DNA of 64,000 bases from Chionis minor. Lineage: Eukaryota > Chordata > Aves > Charadriiformes > Chionididae. Position 1 is the stretch's first letter. Every line of letters starts with the position of its first letter. A program made the translations under genes and the position numbers. The DNA lies in NCBI GenBank assembly GCA_013398295.1, contig VZSF01008745.1, positions 248,001 to 312,000 on the forward strand, given 5' to 3'. Below, piece by piece: positions 25,061 to 38,200 of the stretch. The notes beneath the pieces are model-generated. The model was not told the DNA's origin, ran no database searches, and saw nothing but the letters and a program-made list of their open reading frames with translations.

Positions 25061-28000
25061 AACCCCTCTAATTTCTATTGAGCCTGCAGATGTTTAGCAC
25101 AGATGAAAATCAGGCTCTTAAGGATGATGTGGAACTCCCATTAAACTCTGAAGTGTTTTTTCTGTACCAATAAAACATGCTAATTGACTTTGGACTGAGT
25201 TTCTCATGTTATACTGCTGCCAAGCATGATTTACTATGGGAGGCATGAAGATTACAATAAATAACCAATTCATGATGGGGTAATTCTTAAACCTGTTATC
25301 CTTGGCAGCCTCTTCACAGCAAGTTAGAAATAAAAAAAAGTTTTTAAAAAGGCTGGGACTGTCAAACCAGTACTGTGTATCTACTCATCTCTCACTCCCT
25401 AAACACCCTCTTCTCGGAAGCCAGGAAGCTGCATTTTTTTTTTTTCCTATCTTTCTCTCGTATTTCTGTAAGCAAGTGGTTTTTGAGACTTTCAATGTTT
25501 TCCGTAAAGTCCCCTTTCAGCAACTAAAACTGATGTCTCAGTTCAGGTTTCCAAATGTGTGTTTTGTCAGCAAATTCAGGGATTAGGACATTCTTCCGGT
25601 CCCAAAACTGTGGGTACCTCCAAAACCAATTAAAAACCAGCTTAACTGTTCTCAAATTCAAAAGACGAAAGCTAATCGGTCTCCTCAAATGACTGAAATA
25701 CAACTGCACACAACTGCTGCACCAACCACTCTTCCAAGACTGCCAAGCATACTTCTTAAAGAAAAAAAAAAATCTACAACAATGCTACGGAAAAATAATA
25801 TAAAACTGGATATAACCTTCTTGCCAAATCACCTTTATAATTCCAAATGCCAAACTACAAATACCTTATGTAAAAAGGAAAGTAAAAAAACTTAAGTGAC
25901 AAAAGCAACAAAAAAAAAATCCAGCGACAGTGAAATCTTAATCCTGTTACAGACCATTACATTGGGATTTTTGCCTCTTTAAATTATTTACAAACAGTTA
26001 GAAGATTAGGTTTGTATAGGGATGGCTTATTTTATTGAAAGATAATGTTTAAAATGAATAAACAAATCCAAATAAAATGGAAAATATAACAAAATTTAAA
26101 TTACCAACATGACATTCTTCCACCAAAGATAATACCTTCAAGCACAGACACAACACACCCCCCTCCTTCTGATTTATCTGTATTTCATGAACAGAATCAT
26201 TATTGAAAAAAGGAAGTCAATAAATATATAAAAAGGGATTAAGAATGCTTTGTGCTTTATCTGAATTAGGAAGAAGTGAAAAAGTGAACTTTATTGCAAA
26301 ATTGGTGTTTTTAATGGCTTTTTGGTTACATGAAAATTGCTTTGAGCTGACATTTTAAAAAGGTTAAAATTATATAAAATTCCACAATAAAAATGACAGC
26401 TTAGATTTCCTGTTTGTTTCTTTTTTTAATACAATGCTGACATGTTATTTGTATTTTCATCTCTTGTAATTGCACTGACAATTATTGAAAAATTACTTTT
26501 AGAAAATTACAGAACACTCAGATGTCCACATGCAAAGTGAAGAGACCTACTTTGTAAATCCTTCTCTGGTGATGAAAACTAAATTTTTCATATTTCTTTA
26601 GACTTTTATTCACCCATCTATTCTTCCTGTTAATCTCTTCCGAAACTACCACATTTATGGGGTCCTTGGCAGTTTTAGAGGAAGTTCTATTTACAATGAA
26701 TTAATGTATGAATTTTTTCTCCTATTCCTAACTGTTGCATTGCAGAAAGATGCCAAAATGCACAGAAAACGAGTGTTCCTACCACCTAACACAAGGTATG
26801 CCACTTCAAGTTCACAGACGTGGCTCCTCATGAAAAAAAAGTCCTCGGCTGCCTTGACAGATGATGGGGAAAGGAGAGGAGTGAGGCAAGTTCAGGATGT
26901 GGCATGGAACAGAAGCCTAAGCCGAGGTGTATTAAATAGCTCCCTGGAGCAGCTGCTCTCCCTCTGCCACTCCGTGAGAGGGGTACAGACAGTCCGTGAG
27001 CCTTTGGAGATCAGCATTCCAATATGGTTATATTGGTTGCAATCCTAAAACAAGGTGGTGTGAATATTCCCCAAGAGAAGCTCTGGGAATACTGGATGCC
27101 AAAATCACTGAGTTACTATGACAAAACAAAAAAAAAAGTGCCACATGCTTCTAAGCATTTCTAAAACATTATTGTCTTTTGGGTCTAGCAGCTTTCTTCC
27201 CATCTCAGATATTCACACTGCCATCCAACAGCATGATATCGTACCCATTCTAAGCACAATAAATGAGCCACAGCAAAGCCCCTAGAGAAGACCCTATGAT
27301 TAGAGGATGCTCTTTCAAATTCTATGACCTTTCCAAAATGTAAGCGCTCATTCAACATGTGGGGATGCATACGTAAGCGTCTTACTAGGAAACTGATATT
27401 TAGGGGCAAAACTCTGCTGCATTAATATAAAATCTTTTCCACTTCATGAGTACCCAGATCTCAGCAGGGTGAAGACAAAAGTTGAACTTTTAAAGCTCCA
27501 TTAAAAGTTACCAGGTTTATTACCATATAGTAGTATCAGAGGTGACTGGAAACAGCAAAAGAAAAACAAAAAATATAGAAAAGTGAAAATGAAAGTGCTT
27601 GAATTACTTCTCAATTTCTGAACAACAGAATTAGCTCTTTTTCTTTTAATAGAGCACTAGCAGACCTGAGTGACTGAGTAAGACAACATGCCATGAAGTA
27701 ACTGCACCCATAGAGTTTCTCAAGAAACAGTCACTCCGGATAATGAGACCTAATCACAACATCGTCTGCTTAGTAATTATGGAATAGTTCTGTCCAGCAA
27801 ACCCGTTTCATCAAAACATGTTTTGCTTTGCTTGTGAGAACTATCCTTTACTTTGGAGGGGAAAGGATACTTGCTGTAGGAGGATTTTTAATTTAAGACT
27901 CACTGCTATTGCATAGCAAACTGGCATATTCATGTTGCCTGGACTTCCAAGGAATGACTAGCTAATTTATTTTTAATTAAACTGCTCATCTGATTTCAAA

Positions 28001-28973
28001 TACTTTACTTTAGTTTTCTTCTTCCGGCATAATTTCAAGATCTTGTGAACAAAAATTAAATTTTTTTTTAGAAGATGGGCCTGGGTTCTACCCAACCACC
28101 CAAAACTTTCAGCAGCTACAAGAAAATATCTAACAACACCTTTAGTCTTCTGACAGTATAAGAAGCCTGTCTGTGTTAGAATGCTTACAAAAATCTTACA
28201 AGCTTCCCTTAACTATTATACATTTAATTAATTTTGCTTAAATGTTCTTTGGTTAAAGAGTTGGGCTGTAAGCAGGATCAAGAGCCTACTGAGCTTGTGT
28301 GAAAGGCAACTCTTCACGAACTCTGAGGTTGCCCAGAGCCAGGACAGCAAGAGGCCCACTCTTACACTGCAGGTATCCTCTCCCCGCTGCAAAGGCAGGG
28401 TACACAGGCTCTCACTGGAAATATGTCCAGAGGCTGACATAGGCAAAATAATGCATTTTTCATTGCCTTTACTCTCAGAAACATCTTATTCGCGATTTGT
28501 GAGTTGTTTTCATGTCTGTGCGTCTCTGTGGAGAAGAGAAGGAGGAGGAGGAGCGAAATTCAGCCCCAGGAACCTATCAGAGCTTGGATGGCTCTGGGAC
28601 ACATTCACAGGGTACAGCCATTTCAGTTTACAACAGAATTTAACCAGTGGCTCTGAAGGTAGTTATCATCCAGTTCCTGCCCAGATTACTGATGTTGACT
28701 TAGATGGCCAAGGCTTTTTAATATATTGGTCAGCATCAACCAGCATACAGACAAAAAGGCCTTTTCAGCAGGAGCATGCTTCCTCCCCGTTAGGCCTCTT
28801 TATGGAAAAATACCTTGGACTTATTCAGTGGATCAGCACCTTCCATGGCAAAGAAGCTGCCACATGGCACGTTATTTTAATGGAGCCAACATGCTATTGT
28901 ATTTAGAAAGTTCTAAGTAAAACACCTTTGACTTCTCTATGTTCCTCCTTCTAAACAGTTCACACTGTGGCTC

Positions 28974-29280
28974 ATCATAGACCCCTAGAATGGTTTAGGT
29001 TGGAAGGGACCTTAAAGATCACCTAGTTCCAACGCCCTCAGCTTTCTTGTAGGCCCCTTTCAGGTACTGGAAGGCTACTGTAAGGTCTCCCTGGAGCCTT
29101 CTCTTCTCCAGGCTGAACAACCCCAACTCTCTCAGCCTGTCCTCATACCAGAGGTGCTCTAATCCTCTGATCATCATTGTGGCCCTCCGCTGGAGCTGCT
29201 CCAACAGGTCCATATCGGAGTTCTGTATGTGAATGTGTATTTCTGAAGGTGGGAGCAATACTTGAGAGGGGTTGGGTATG
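28974..29280 (-). mobile_element. CR1 non-LTR retrotransposon, truncated 3' end
   Basis: On the minus strand this is the C-terminal end of the CR1 reverse-transcriptase ORF followed by the CR1 3' tail. The residual protein includes [18 protein letters not shown] and [19 protein letters not shown], the hallmark end of bird and reptile CR1 ORF2. The 3' tail, read on the plus strand, is the familiar AATGGTTTAGGTTGGAAGGG and GACCTTAAAGATCACCTAG. The terminal octamer repeat is degraded (CATAGACCCCTAGAATGG). The segment between the ORF end and the tail is shortened relative to typical copies. It is 5'-truncated, as most CR1 copies are, and has the same orientation as CNKSR2. The 5' edge is approximate. 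Confidence 0.93.
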
Positions 29281-29530
29281 TACTTAAGGAACAAAACTGA
29301 AAAAACCCCACCAAAGATTGGTACGGTACTTCAGCAGTGGACCGTAACGGGCAGGTTCATTCCACATTCATCAAGAAACAACCCGGACTAAATCTAAGGT
29401 TATAGTTGACGCTACTTTACTTCCAGCTTGACTAAATTTTCCCTAAGCTCCCCAGACTTCACTGGAGCTTTCACATTGGCAGATGCAAAGCTAATTGGAC
29501 AAATTATGTAGGTAGAGAAATACAGGGGCG

Positions 29531-29580
29531 CTTATTATTAAATTTTATTATTATTATTTAATAAAAAGTTTTATTTTATT
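29531..29580 (+). repeat. ATT-rich low complexity with a short inverted repeat
   Basis: Repeated TTA units include a 9-bp inverted repeat: TTATTAAAT at 29535-29543 and ATTTAATAA at 29556-29564. Pure A/T composition makes such a pairing easy to get by chance. Confidence 0.7.
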
Positions 29581-32500
29581 AGATGGAAAGTAATGGACTG
29601 ACAAAATAGTCTGCATGTAGTCTACTCAATTAATTTGAGCAGAAGAAAAGCACACAAACAGTGCACTTTTGCTACTCATTTAGTTTCTAACAATTTATGA
29701 CCGCATTCCTTTTCAGCATAACTATGTTATGACTGGGGTCACAAAGCATTTCTGGTCAAGCAAACAGACTTGTGTTTGTTCCTGTCCTTAATTTTACCCA
29801 GGCTAGTGACCAAGCTTAAATCTATCTTACCAAGTATTTGCAATACTGAAGCATTCTGGCTTAAACACATTTCCAGGGCTGCGTGAAAGAAAAGCACCAG
29901 CCTCCCCCATCAACTCCCTCACCTACATCACTGAATAAAGCATAAGGCACCAATAAGACACACAGACATTCATGGATAGAAGTAAGAAAAAAAATGTCTT
30001 GGCAATGTTAAGATTAATCTGTTTGGGGAAAAAAAAGCTCAGTTAGTTACAACTGATTGAAATGAAGCAACTTGCTACATGAGCATTCAGGAAGAAGTCT
30101 TAACTAGTTAGCTTAAGCCAAACCAAATAATTATTAATTAATTTTAGTCCAAAACATTTGCTGTAGGGAATACATAAGTAATGCTGGCAGTCTTAGCACC
30201 AACTGGGGCTGGGCTTGAATTTCTATATACATGAAGTTTAAACAGTGAACTAAATCTTATTTTCAATGCAGAAAGTGAGGCTTCTATTAGACTGAAGTTT
30301 GCTGGGCCCAGTTTGCAAGGTATAGACTCTCGAAAGGAAGTTGTTACTTTTTCTTTTTTTTTGTTTAATAAGACTTAAAATAATGACTTTCACAATGCAT
30401 TTTTAGTCAATTATAGTTCTATAACGAATATTCAAATATAGTGGGCAGGAGTGAATTATCATCACTGTGGTTTTCGCAAGGCTCTTAGCAAAAAGAGAGC
30501 ATCCTGATCCATTACTTGGTCTTTTCTTTTTCAATTTAGTAACTCTTTTAAAATTTAAATAGCTCGTTTGTTTTTCAAAAACTTCTGAATATTAATTTCA
30601 CTCTGCAGTTCTACTTTCTACAGTTTTCCAACTCAATAAAAGTATTTTTTGGCCAGAAAAGCAGTGTAATTTTAAGAAAGTGACATTCCTTAGGAAAACA
30701 TTATCATTTTTTATAGAATTAAACTAAAAAGAAAATTCAGTTAAAACATCTTATTAATCTGACCGGAGACTGGCTTCTAGTTTCTATAATTAGTCCTTCT
30801 TGCTTTGCTCTCACTTTAATACTCTACTGCTTCACATGGATTAATCTGAACTAGATATTTCCATCATACACAGCCTTGAACAGCTGGATGGAATCAATGA
30901 AGTATTCTTCAAATATTTTAAAGCTCCATTCAGACTTTCTCAACGATTAACTTATAACTCTCCAAATAAGCAGGCCTGATACCCTCTTCAGCTGAGCAGT
31001 TTTCCATACATTTTATCATCTCAAGTTAAATCAATATAAAGATTCTAAATGTAAACTACCAAGAGCATACTAATTTCCAGTTTTGAAGCAAACACAACAC
31101 CTATAGCTTATCCTTTCATATGAAGGCCCACTGTATTTTAAAACTTGCTCTTCTTACCTTAGTATTTTCTATTGCCATCTACTTCTCTTGGTATTATTTT
31201 CTGGTGATGTTTACGCTCTGTTTATATTAGTACATTATTACAGTTATTATTATTTAATTATTTGTTTATTACATCACTTACTGAGCAAAAGGTAACCAGG
31301 AAAAAACATACTAAGAAATGAAGTGGCAAAAATATGAACCATTTCTCCTTATTCATGAGTATTTCAGAAGCATCAACATTTTCATGAGCAACAACAAACA
31401 CATTATTCCTGTGTGGTTTTATGCTTCTCATTCCATAGAAACCAAGTGTTTCTGTGAATAAATTCACAGTAAAAAAACCTTAAAGATATATAGTTGTTTT
31501 CAAAATAATTGTTTCAACACACCTGCAATTCTAGGGCAGAAAATTATAGAAGAGACACTTTTTCCCAGACACACTTTGCAACTCCGTTTGGAAGAAATAA
31601 ACAAGGTGAAGTAGACAATTGCTTCTCAAAACTTCCAGTTTTCCATAAGACTTTTTTCCTTTAGTTACATTTTACGGGTTTAGTTGAAACAGATTAGTTT
31701 ACTACTCAACCTAATACTGTGAGTGACAATCAAAATGCTTTTATATAGCATTTGAAACTTGAATTGTTTGAAATAAACAAAGATATTTCTTTCTTGAATA
31801 TAAGCTGAAGCTATACAGTTCTGTGTCCTCAAAATAACACTTTAAGTGTATCAGTGATACCTAAAAAGCTAACATCTGAATAAGTTTATTGACATTAAAA
31901 CATACTATCTATGTACAAGGTGATTCAGCAGTCTCTCCACATGAACACCTGCACTGCCAACTGTGAAAGAAAGAGGGCATTAATTTGTTTTTAAAAAGAA
32001 ATTACTGCCATTGGAATATGAGCACAATAACTATTTTTTGGCCCTACCAGATTAAAGCAAACCAATGGGTTATTCAATTGAGGATCTTGCCTTTGCTGAG
32101 GGATGTTGCCTACTCCACCATGCTTTAGAGGAAAGCATGAAGACTCAGTGGTGGGTTAACTTTGGAGGTATCCATGAATACACTTCAATAGTAGCAGAGT
32201 GGTCTCACATCCCTCACCTGTGCCCTCACACCCTCCTGTGCTCCGATTTGGCACAATGTGGGCTCGCTCCATGGGAAACAGGGCAGCACCCTGCAGGGGA
32301 GATGTGCACTTACAGAACTCCAGCCTCTGAACCACAGCACACAAGTCAAAAATAACACTTGGAGCCATGTGAACAACGGAGATGTTCAACCCAGGACACA
32401 GGTTTAACCTGAAGTAAACCACTGGACCACCAATAGGTAATGCAGACAAAAAAGAACTACTTTGATCCAATGATCTGCTCCTAAGGTGGTAAATTTCTTG

Positions 32501-34328
32501 GTGTCCTAAGGAATAAGAGTACATAACTGTCATTTAATTTATTTTCACTTCTGTAGCTGTCGTTCTTTTTTACTTGGTAAAAAGGATCTCTTAAAATTTG
32601 ACTTGAATCCTTAGTGGAAACAATACCCTGTAACATGGATTTCCTTAGGCTAATTGCATGAATTGCTGATTAGTTGTAAGTTAGTGCCTTTCACTTTTGT
32701 GAACAACCTTGTTTCCTTGTGTGATGAAGACAACGTGGTATGTGAAATTATACAGGGTAAGCCCACGGTTTTGAATTCAGTTTCCTCTCTAAGTCAACCC
32801 AGTGAACACAGCTAGATGTTGGTATCTGATCATTTAAAGGCAGCTGGGTGTGATGCTGGCCAGACACCACTTCTGTTACCTCCAGGAGTTTGCACGGTTT
32901 GCAGATGGGAAGTGTACTCAGAAAACGCACTTGCAATAGCTTGGTCTTTGAATTTAATAAGAGAGATTCTTCTTTCTCTCTCTCTAATATCTGTGTACAC
33001 ATCCTCTTCCCCCAGTCCTTCCTAGTTCTCTCAGCATTTCTCATTCAAGAGTCTTTCCACGCTTTAACCAAAATTCACTACTATTCTTTTTATAACACAG
33101 AAACTTCTTTTTAACGCTCACCTCTAAATTTACTGGATGCACAGTCTGTAACTTTTAAGTTCTTAACCTCTAGAACATCTTTAATGTAGTTTGTAGTCCT
33201 GCATTCAAATATTGTTAGCTCATAAGGTATCCAACATCCTGTCTTTGACATCAGCATAAAAATACCATGTGCTCTCTCAAGATCTTGACATCAGTAGGCT
33301 TATCCCTCTTTTTTTTTAAGCTACCCGTTAGATTGCTCCTCTCCAGATTGTCTAATGGGCTAAAGCCACGACATATTTTTGTCTTCCAAGGAAAGGGGTT
33401 AGAGAGAACTGTGACTGCTTTCGATTCCAATTCTATCATCAACGTTTTCAGCTGCATGTGTAATACACCCCCTTTCAAATTCAAAATATGATTTCAAATC
33501 CCATCTTTTAATACTCGATCACAGATTTATTTCTTTCCTCGATTGCTTTTGGTCAGCTTTTGCCCCATGAAATCCCATCCATCGATGAAATGCAACATGG
33601 TCAGAAATGATCCAAGTTACATCTAATACATATAGTCACTTTTAATCCTGGACTTCAGTAAAACATTAAACGCTCAGTTCATGTTTCCTTGCAAGCTTCA
33701 GCACTAATCCTAGAAGCTAATTAAGCTCTCCACAATAATACATACATCCACCTGTCACCACAAGGAAGTTACTGTGGATTAAAGAAATAAGTCTATGTGA
33801 GTCTGAATGATGTAAGATAATATAACTTTTGAAACCTGTCTCAAATTTGTGCACTTACATATCTTAAATGAATCCCCTCTCAGTTTTCTCAAAGTTTTCT
33901 GTTGAAGACTATATTAACTGATGCTTCATCAGCTCTAAACATTGCCAGCTCCCTTTACAATCCTTTTTGTTAATTTGTAAAAGATACATACTGTATATAG
34001 CAGATGTCAGAGCTCTTGGCTCTTACAGCAGAAAACAATCATATATTGAAAGCCAGGCTATATATAAAGATTTCAAACTTATAGCACTTCAACTTTTGCC
34101 AAGATTATGCAATTAAAAACTTCATTGCTTAAATACTTGTAGGGATCAGCCTAGCAGAGTTGATGATGTCAGCCTCACTAAAATTGCTAATTTTTTGTGT
34201 CCCACAGGGAAAAAATGTCAGCGAAACTTAAAAATACAAGGAGACGTTTTATTCCACACCCCTGTGAAATCAAAGCATCATAAGCTTATAGAATTCAGCT
34301 TGCCAAGAATTTGATATGGGAGCACTGG

Positions 34329-34342
34329 AAAAAAAAAAAAAA
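34329..34342 (+). repeat. A14 homopolymer
   Basis: A run of 14 A in CNKSR2 intron 5, with no recognisable retroposed body on either side. Confidence 0.9.
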
Positions 34343-35190
34343 GTATAGCAAAATTTACTGGGAAGTGCTCCCTTTTAAAATAAAGAAATGCAGTATCTTC
34401 TTGCTTAAGCTCTGGTAATACAAAAAGAAAGATATCAAAACCTGCCTAAATGTAAAATACAGTGAATAAATTAAACCACTTCATTACTCACTCCTAGGAA
34501 GAACATCTTCATATCTAAATTCTAGATTCGAGATCTGAGTTAACTTGCTACTCAGTAAACTACAGACACATCACGAAACACAATTTAATATCTAAAACTT
34601 AAATTAATTTTTCAAAGTTTACTCAAGCTTTTGACTCCCCATCCACCAGAGCATCAGCCTTTCAAACTCATCCTGTCTTCTGATGCCCTGATGACTTTCA
34701 CCTGCTTCATTTATTATCAATAGCACTACAGATTCTGGGAACGGACCATTGTATTTATGCTGAGAATTCAAAAGGAAAGAATTGCATTAATTTTCCTATC
34801 ACTAGGCTAGCTCCGTGCTCCTATGAGGAATAAAGCTGTATAAATTAAGCTATAGCACTACCATAAACATCTATGATTTCCTAGAAGCCTAACAACCATC
34901 TCGCTCTCAAAGAAAAAAAATGCAATTTTTTGAAATAATTTTTCTGACCATGGTTTACAAATAATAGACAGGCCTGAGCCAGATAAACACAAGTCCATGC
35001 GAAGTTCCCAGCTTCTCATATGCCACGTTTGGCTTCCATAACATCATTGCCTATTCACAAGTAGTTCCGTACATTCACTCAGTTACATCCAGGCTAGTTC
35101 ATTATCACATAGAAAAAGCACAAAACACAGATCTATAATTCTAAGTAGTCTGTACAAATATATTTATCAAGAAATCCAGACACTACTCAC

Positions 35191-35232
35191 CACGTGAAGA
35201 ATTTTATTCTCTGTTTCATATACTGTGCAATC
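35191..35232 (-). CDS. CNKSR2: CNKSR2 coding exon 5 (42-nt small exon, end of CRIC)
   Basis: This very short exon encodes exactly 14 residues, DCTVYETENKILHV, which follow exon 4 in vertebrate CNKSR2 (about residues 174-187) and close the CRIC domain. On the minus strand the acceptor is TTTTTCAG|GAT with a long pyrimidine tract (CCTTTTCTGCTTTAC before it), and the donor is GTG|GTGAGT, close to the ideal U1 match. Both ends are phase 0, so skipping it would remove 14 residues without a frameshift. It sits between introns of 15.5 kb and 10.5 kb, an extreme case of exon definition by strong splice sites. No ORF method would find it. It rests on protein recognition plus matching splice signals, and chance is very unlikely because all 14 residues fit. 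Confidence 0.94.
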
Positions 35233-38200
35233 CTGAAAAAGTAAAGCAGAAAAGGCACATTAAATTGCTGCAATCGTTCACCCTTCCTAGATTTACCCTT
35301 AAAAAGAATTAAATGGAATTGAAAAGTCTTTAGGCCAAAACAAAAGCTTTCAAAGTCTCAAACAGAATGGAAAGATTCATGTAATCAAAGTGTAAAGCCA
35401 CCACAGAAAGCAAATACTGGTAAATGTTTATATGTATTCGCTAGTTCTTGTTGCTTCCTTCCTTGAGACAGATAACAATTTTCTTCCACTTTACATCCTT
35501 TTGGCATATACCAGCTCATGGCACGTGTATGCCAGACAAGCGGCTTCAACCAGCAGTCCCTGACCATGGACAAAAATGCCCTGCTTCTAGTGGTAACACT
35601 GAAAAACAGAGGTACCAGCACTAGTCTTAAGTAACTATGAAAGAAAACTAAGCTGGACAATTCCTGCTGAGCTGAGCGTGTTTGCACACCCTGCCGAAGA
35701 AGAGAAGAAAACCCTGAGACGCGGAAGAAGAGAAAAGGGAACCCCTATGTGTTTATAACATTCCATGCAATGGGAGGGAGGACAAACACAGAACACAAAA
35801 CGCACAGGAAACTTGAGGTGGCCCATCCTATTACACACAGCCTGATGGGGACTGCATGCACGTTGTGGTCACCTTATGCAGCATGTGAGGTGGTTTCTAT
35901 AGAGCAAGACCAACAGATGGGAGGCTGGGGGCTGTGAAAGTTTTTCTGACAGGCCAAAATCTCGGTGGATACAGAGAAATGGAATTAGTAAGGCAGAGAG
36001 CACATGAAATACAACCAATGTTGGTAAAAGAACTGCTCTGTGTTCGTCAGATGCTGTAGCTTTATGGTAATTAGTGCAAGCTCTGTTTAGAACAGATGCT
36101 TCATATCCTACCTAATAACCCACATGAAAAATGTGAGTAAGTTTTCATGTTTTAAGCCTCATTTTTAAATCAGTTTATCCCTGTTAGAAAAAGAACTTTG
36201 TTATAAGCAACTGCTTTTAAAAAATGAACTTTTAATCCATGAAATGCTTCTAGTGTTACTCAGGCAAGAAAAGCCAATGTGTTCTTAAGCTTTATATAAA
36301 GCAACCTATGCAGAAGCAGCAGGTTGATCAGGGAGTATTTTCCTAATAACAGCTGTTGGCATTAAGGAAACATTCGCCAGTAAGTACAGCCAGAAAGAAA
36401 ATCTAACACGTTTAATTATATGCAGACATCAATGAAGTATTTGCAATCTTAGTAGCAAAACACACATTTCATTGTTATATGTGGGAGGGCATGTAACATT
36501 TTCAATCTGGATACATTTATGTTCTGCATGGTTTCTCATGAATCATTTTGCAAATATAGTAGGAATGGATTGCAACATTTACATTTAAAAAAAAGTGCTT
36601 TTAACCAGACAATTATTTCATTGGTAATAGGAAGGTTTTACTACAAGATTAAACATTCAATTTAAAGAGGATACTGTTTGAAAAGTCTCACTACTAAGGG
36701 AAGAAAGATTCCGGGTTCTTAAATGCTGTAGAGGTTTGTTACAGCCGAGAAAGCAGTGAGTAACAGAGAAACACTGCTATGTCCTTGAAATGAAACTCTT
36801 CCACCACAATCATGAGGAAGCTAAAGAAATACGCTTATTTCTCACAAACCAAGAGCATATATATAAAAAATAAAATATTTATGAACCTACAAAAGACAGT
36901 AAAGCAAGTGGAAAACTTCTCAGGCATCCAGTCTATGTACAGGGGCAGGTGGCCTCACCCGTAAGTTTTCTCTGCAACGCACAATTCCCTACAAATCCAG
37001 GGTCTGGGAAGAGGAATTGCTAAATGAGTTCATCACATAGTGGACAGCTGATTGATGATGATACATCTTCATATTCAGGCAAAAGAAGAATTAACAGTTC
37101 AGTAAACCATAAAAGACAGAAAAACCATAGGAGAGCAAATGCAATGCTTAGGTAAAAAAGCCAAATCCAAAATATACTTTTTCCATACATGAATGACATC
37201 CAGCTAAACATAATTCAAGCATGAACTCAGGGAAATGTGCAGGAATGCAAAGATCCACGCCGGCATAGCCCAGAGCAGCCCTGAAGTCTCGGATTCAAAG
37301 AAATCTAGAAAAGGTCACCAAGCTGATGCCTGCATTGTAGCCAGCTCGTTTTAACTTCCTGCAGCCATCCATAGAAGTGAGGGCTGAGACTGCTTCTGAA
37401 TGATGCCAAGAGCAAAACCTACATGTCACTTTCTTTCATAGTGAACAGTTTCTTTCCCCTTAGATTTTTTTAAGTCACTCACTGCTTTGTGCTTTATCTT
37501 TAAGCAAGTACTGAGGATAACTTGCCCACCCCCTTCAACCATCCCTTAGGTAGAATGATAAGCTGAATCCTTATTACTGGGGGCCTTTACCATTTACAAT
37601 GATTGCTTTTTCATACCCATTTCGTTTCAACTAAGAGAGCTTAAAGCACTTAAGAACTAAAAAAGAGTCACTAATTATGCATTTAAAAATAAATCTGTAT
37701 TCTTAATAGCATACCACCCACAGCTGGAGAACATCTCTTCCTTCCATAGCTACACTATAAGCCCATATCTTACTCCTGAAAGATCTTCTTAAATATCTCT
37801 TTAATCACAGTATCAAAACATTGCAATTAAGGTAAGAAACAGATCATATGCAAGTTTAACATCAACTTTTTTCTACTTTAGAAAAGCAAGAACACACAAA
37901 AAATCTGCAACCAAGCTTTATTCCTACACAAGCTAACAATTTGCTATTCACTTAGTGAAACAATTCTATGATTACCCCTGAACTGAAATGCACAAATAAG
38001 GAGGAGATATTTTACTTTTACCTATTCATTCTCTGAACTGCACACATACATTCACTGACATACTATAACTAAAGCTAGGCTATATGATCTTCAGCTAACC
38101 AACCAAACAAAACTTCAGCTGAAACACAATAAGGTTGTCTTCAAAACACACATTATTTTCTAAGAGATTAATAACACAGACGGCTAATAAAGCAACAAAA

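Larger units (their letters stand above)
24656..35190 (-). other. CNKSR2: CNKSR2 intron 5 (10,535 nt)
   Basis: The intron runs from a strong GTGAGT donor after the 42-nt exon 5 to a TTCCTAG acceptor. It holds the only clear CR1 insertion (28974-29280), a GC-rich patch close to exon 6 (24870-25060), a 203-residue plus-strand open frame of unknown meaning (28295-28906), and AT-rich low-complexity sequence near 29531-29580 and 34329-34342. The rest shows nothing I can name. Confidence 0.9.
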
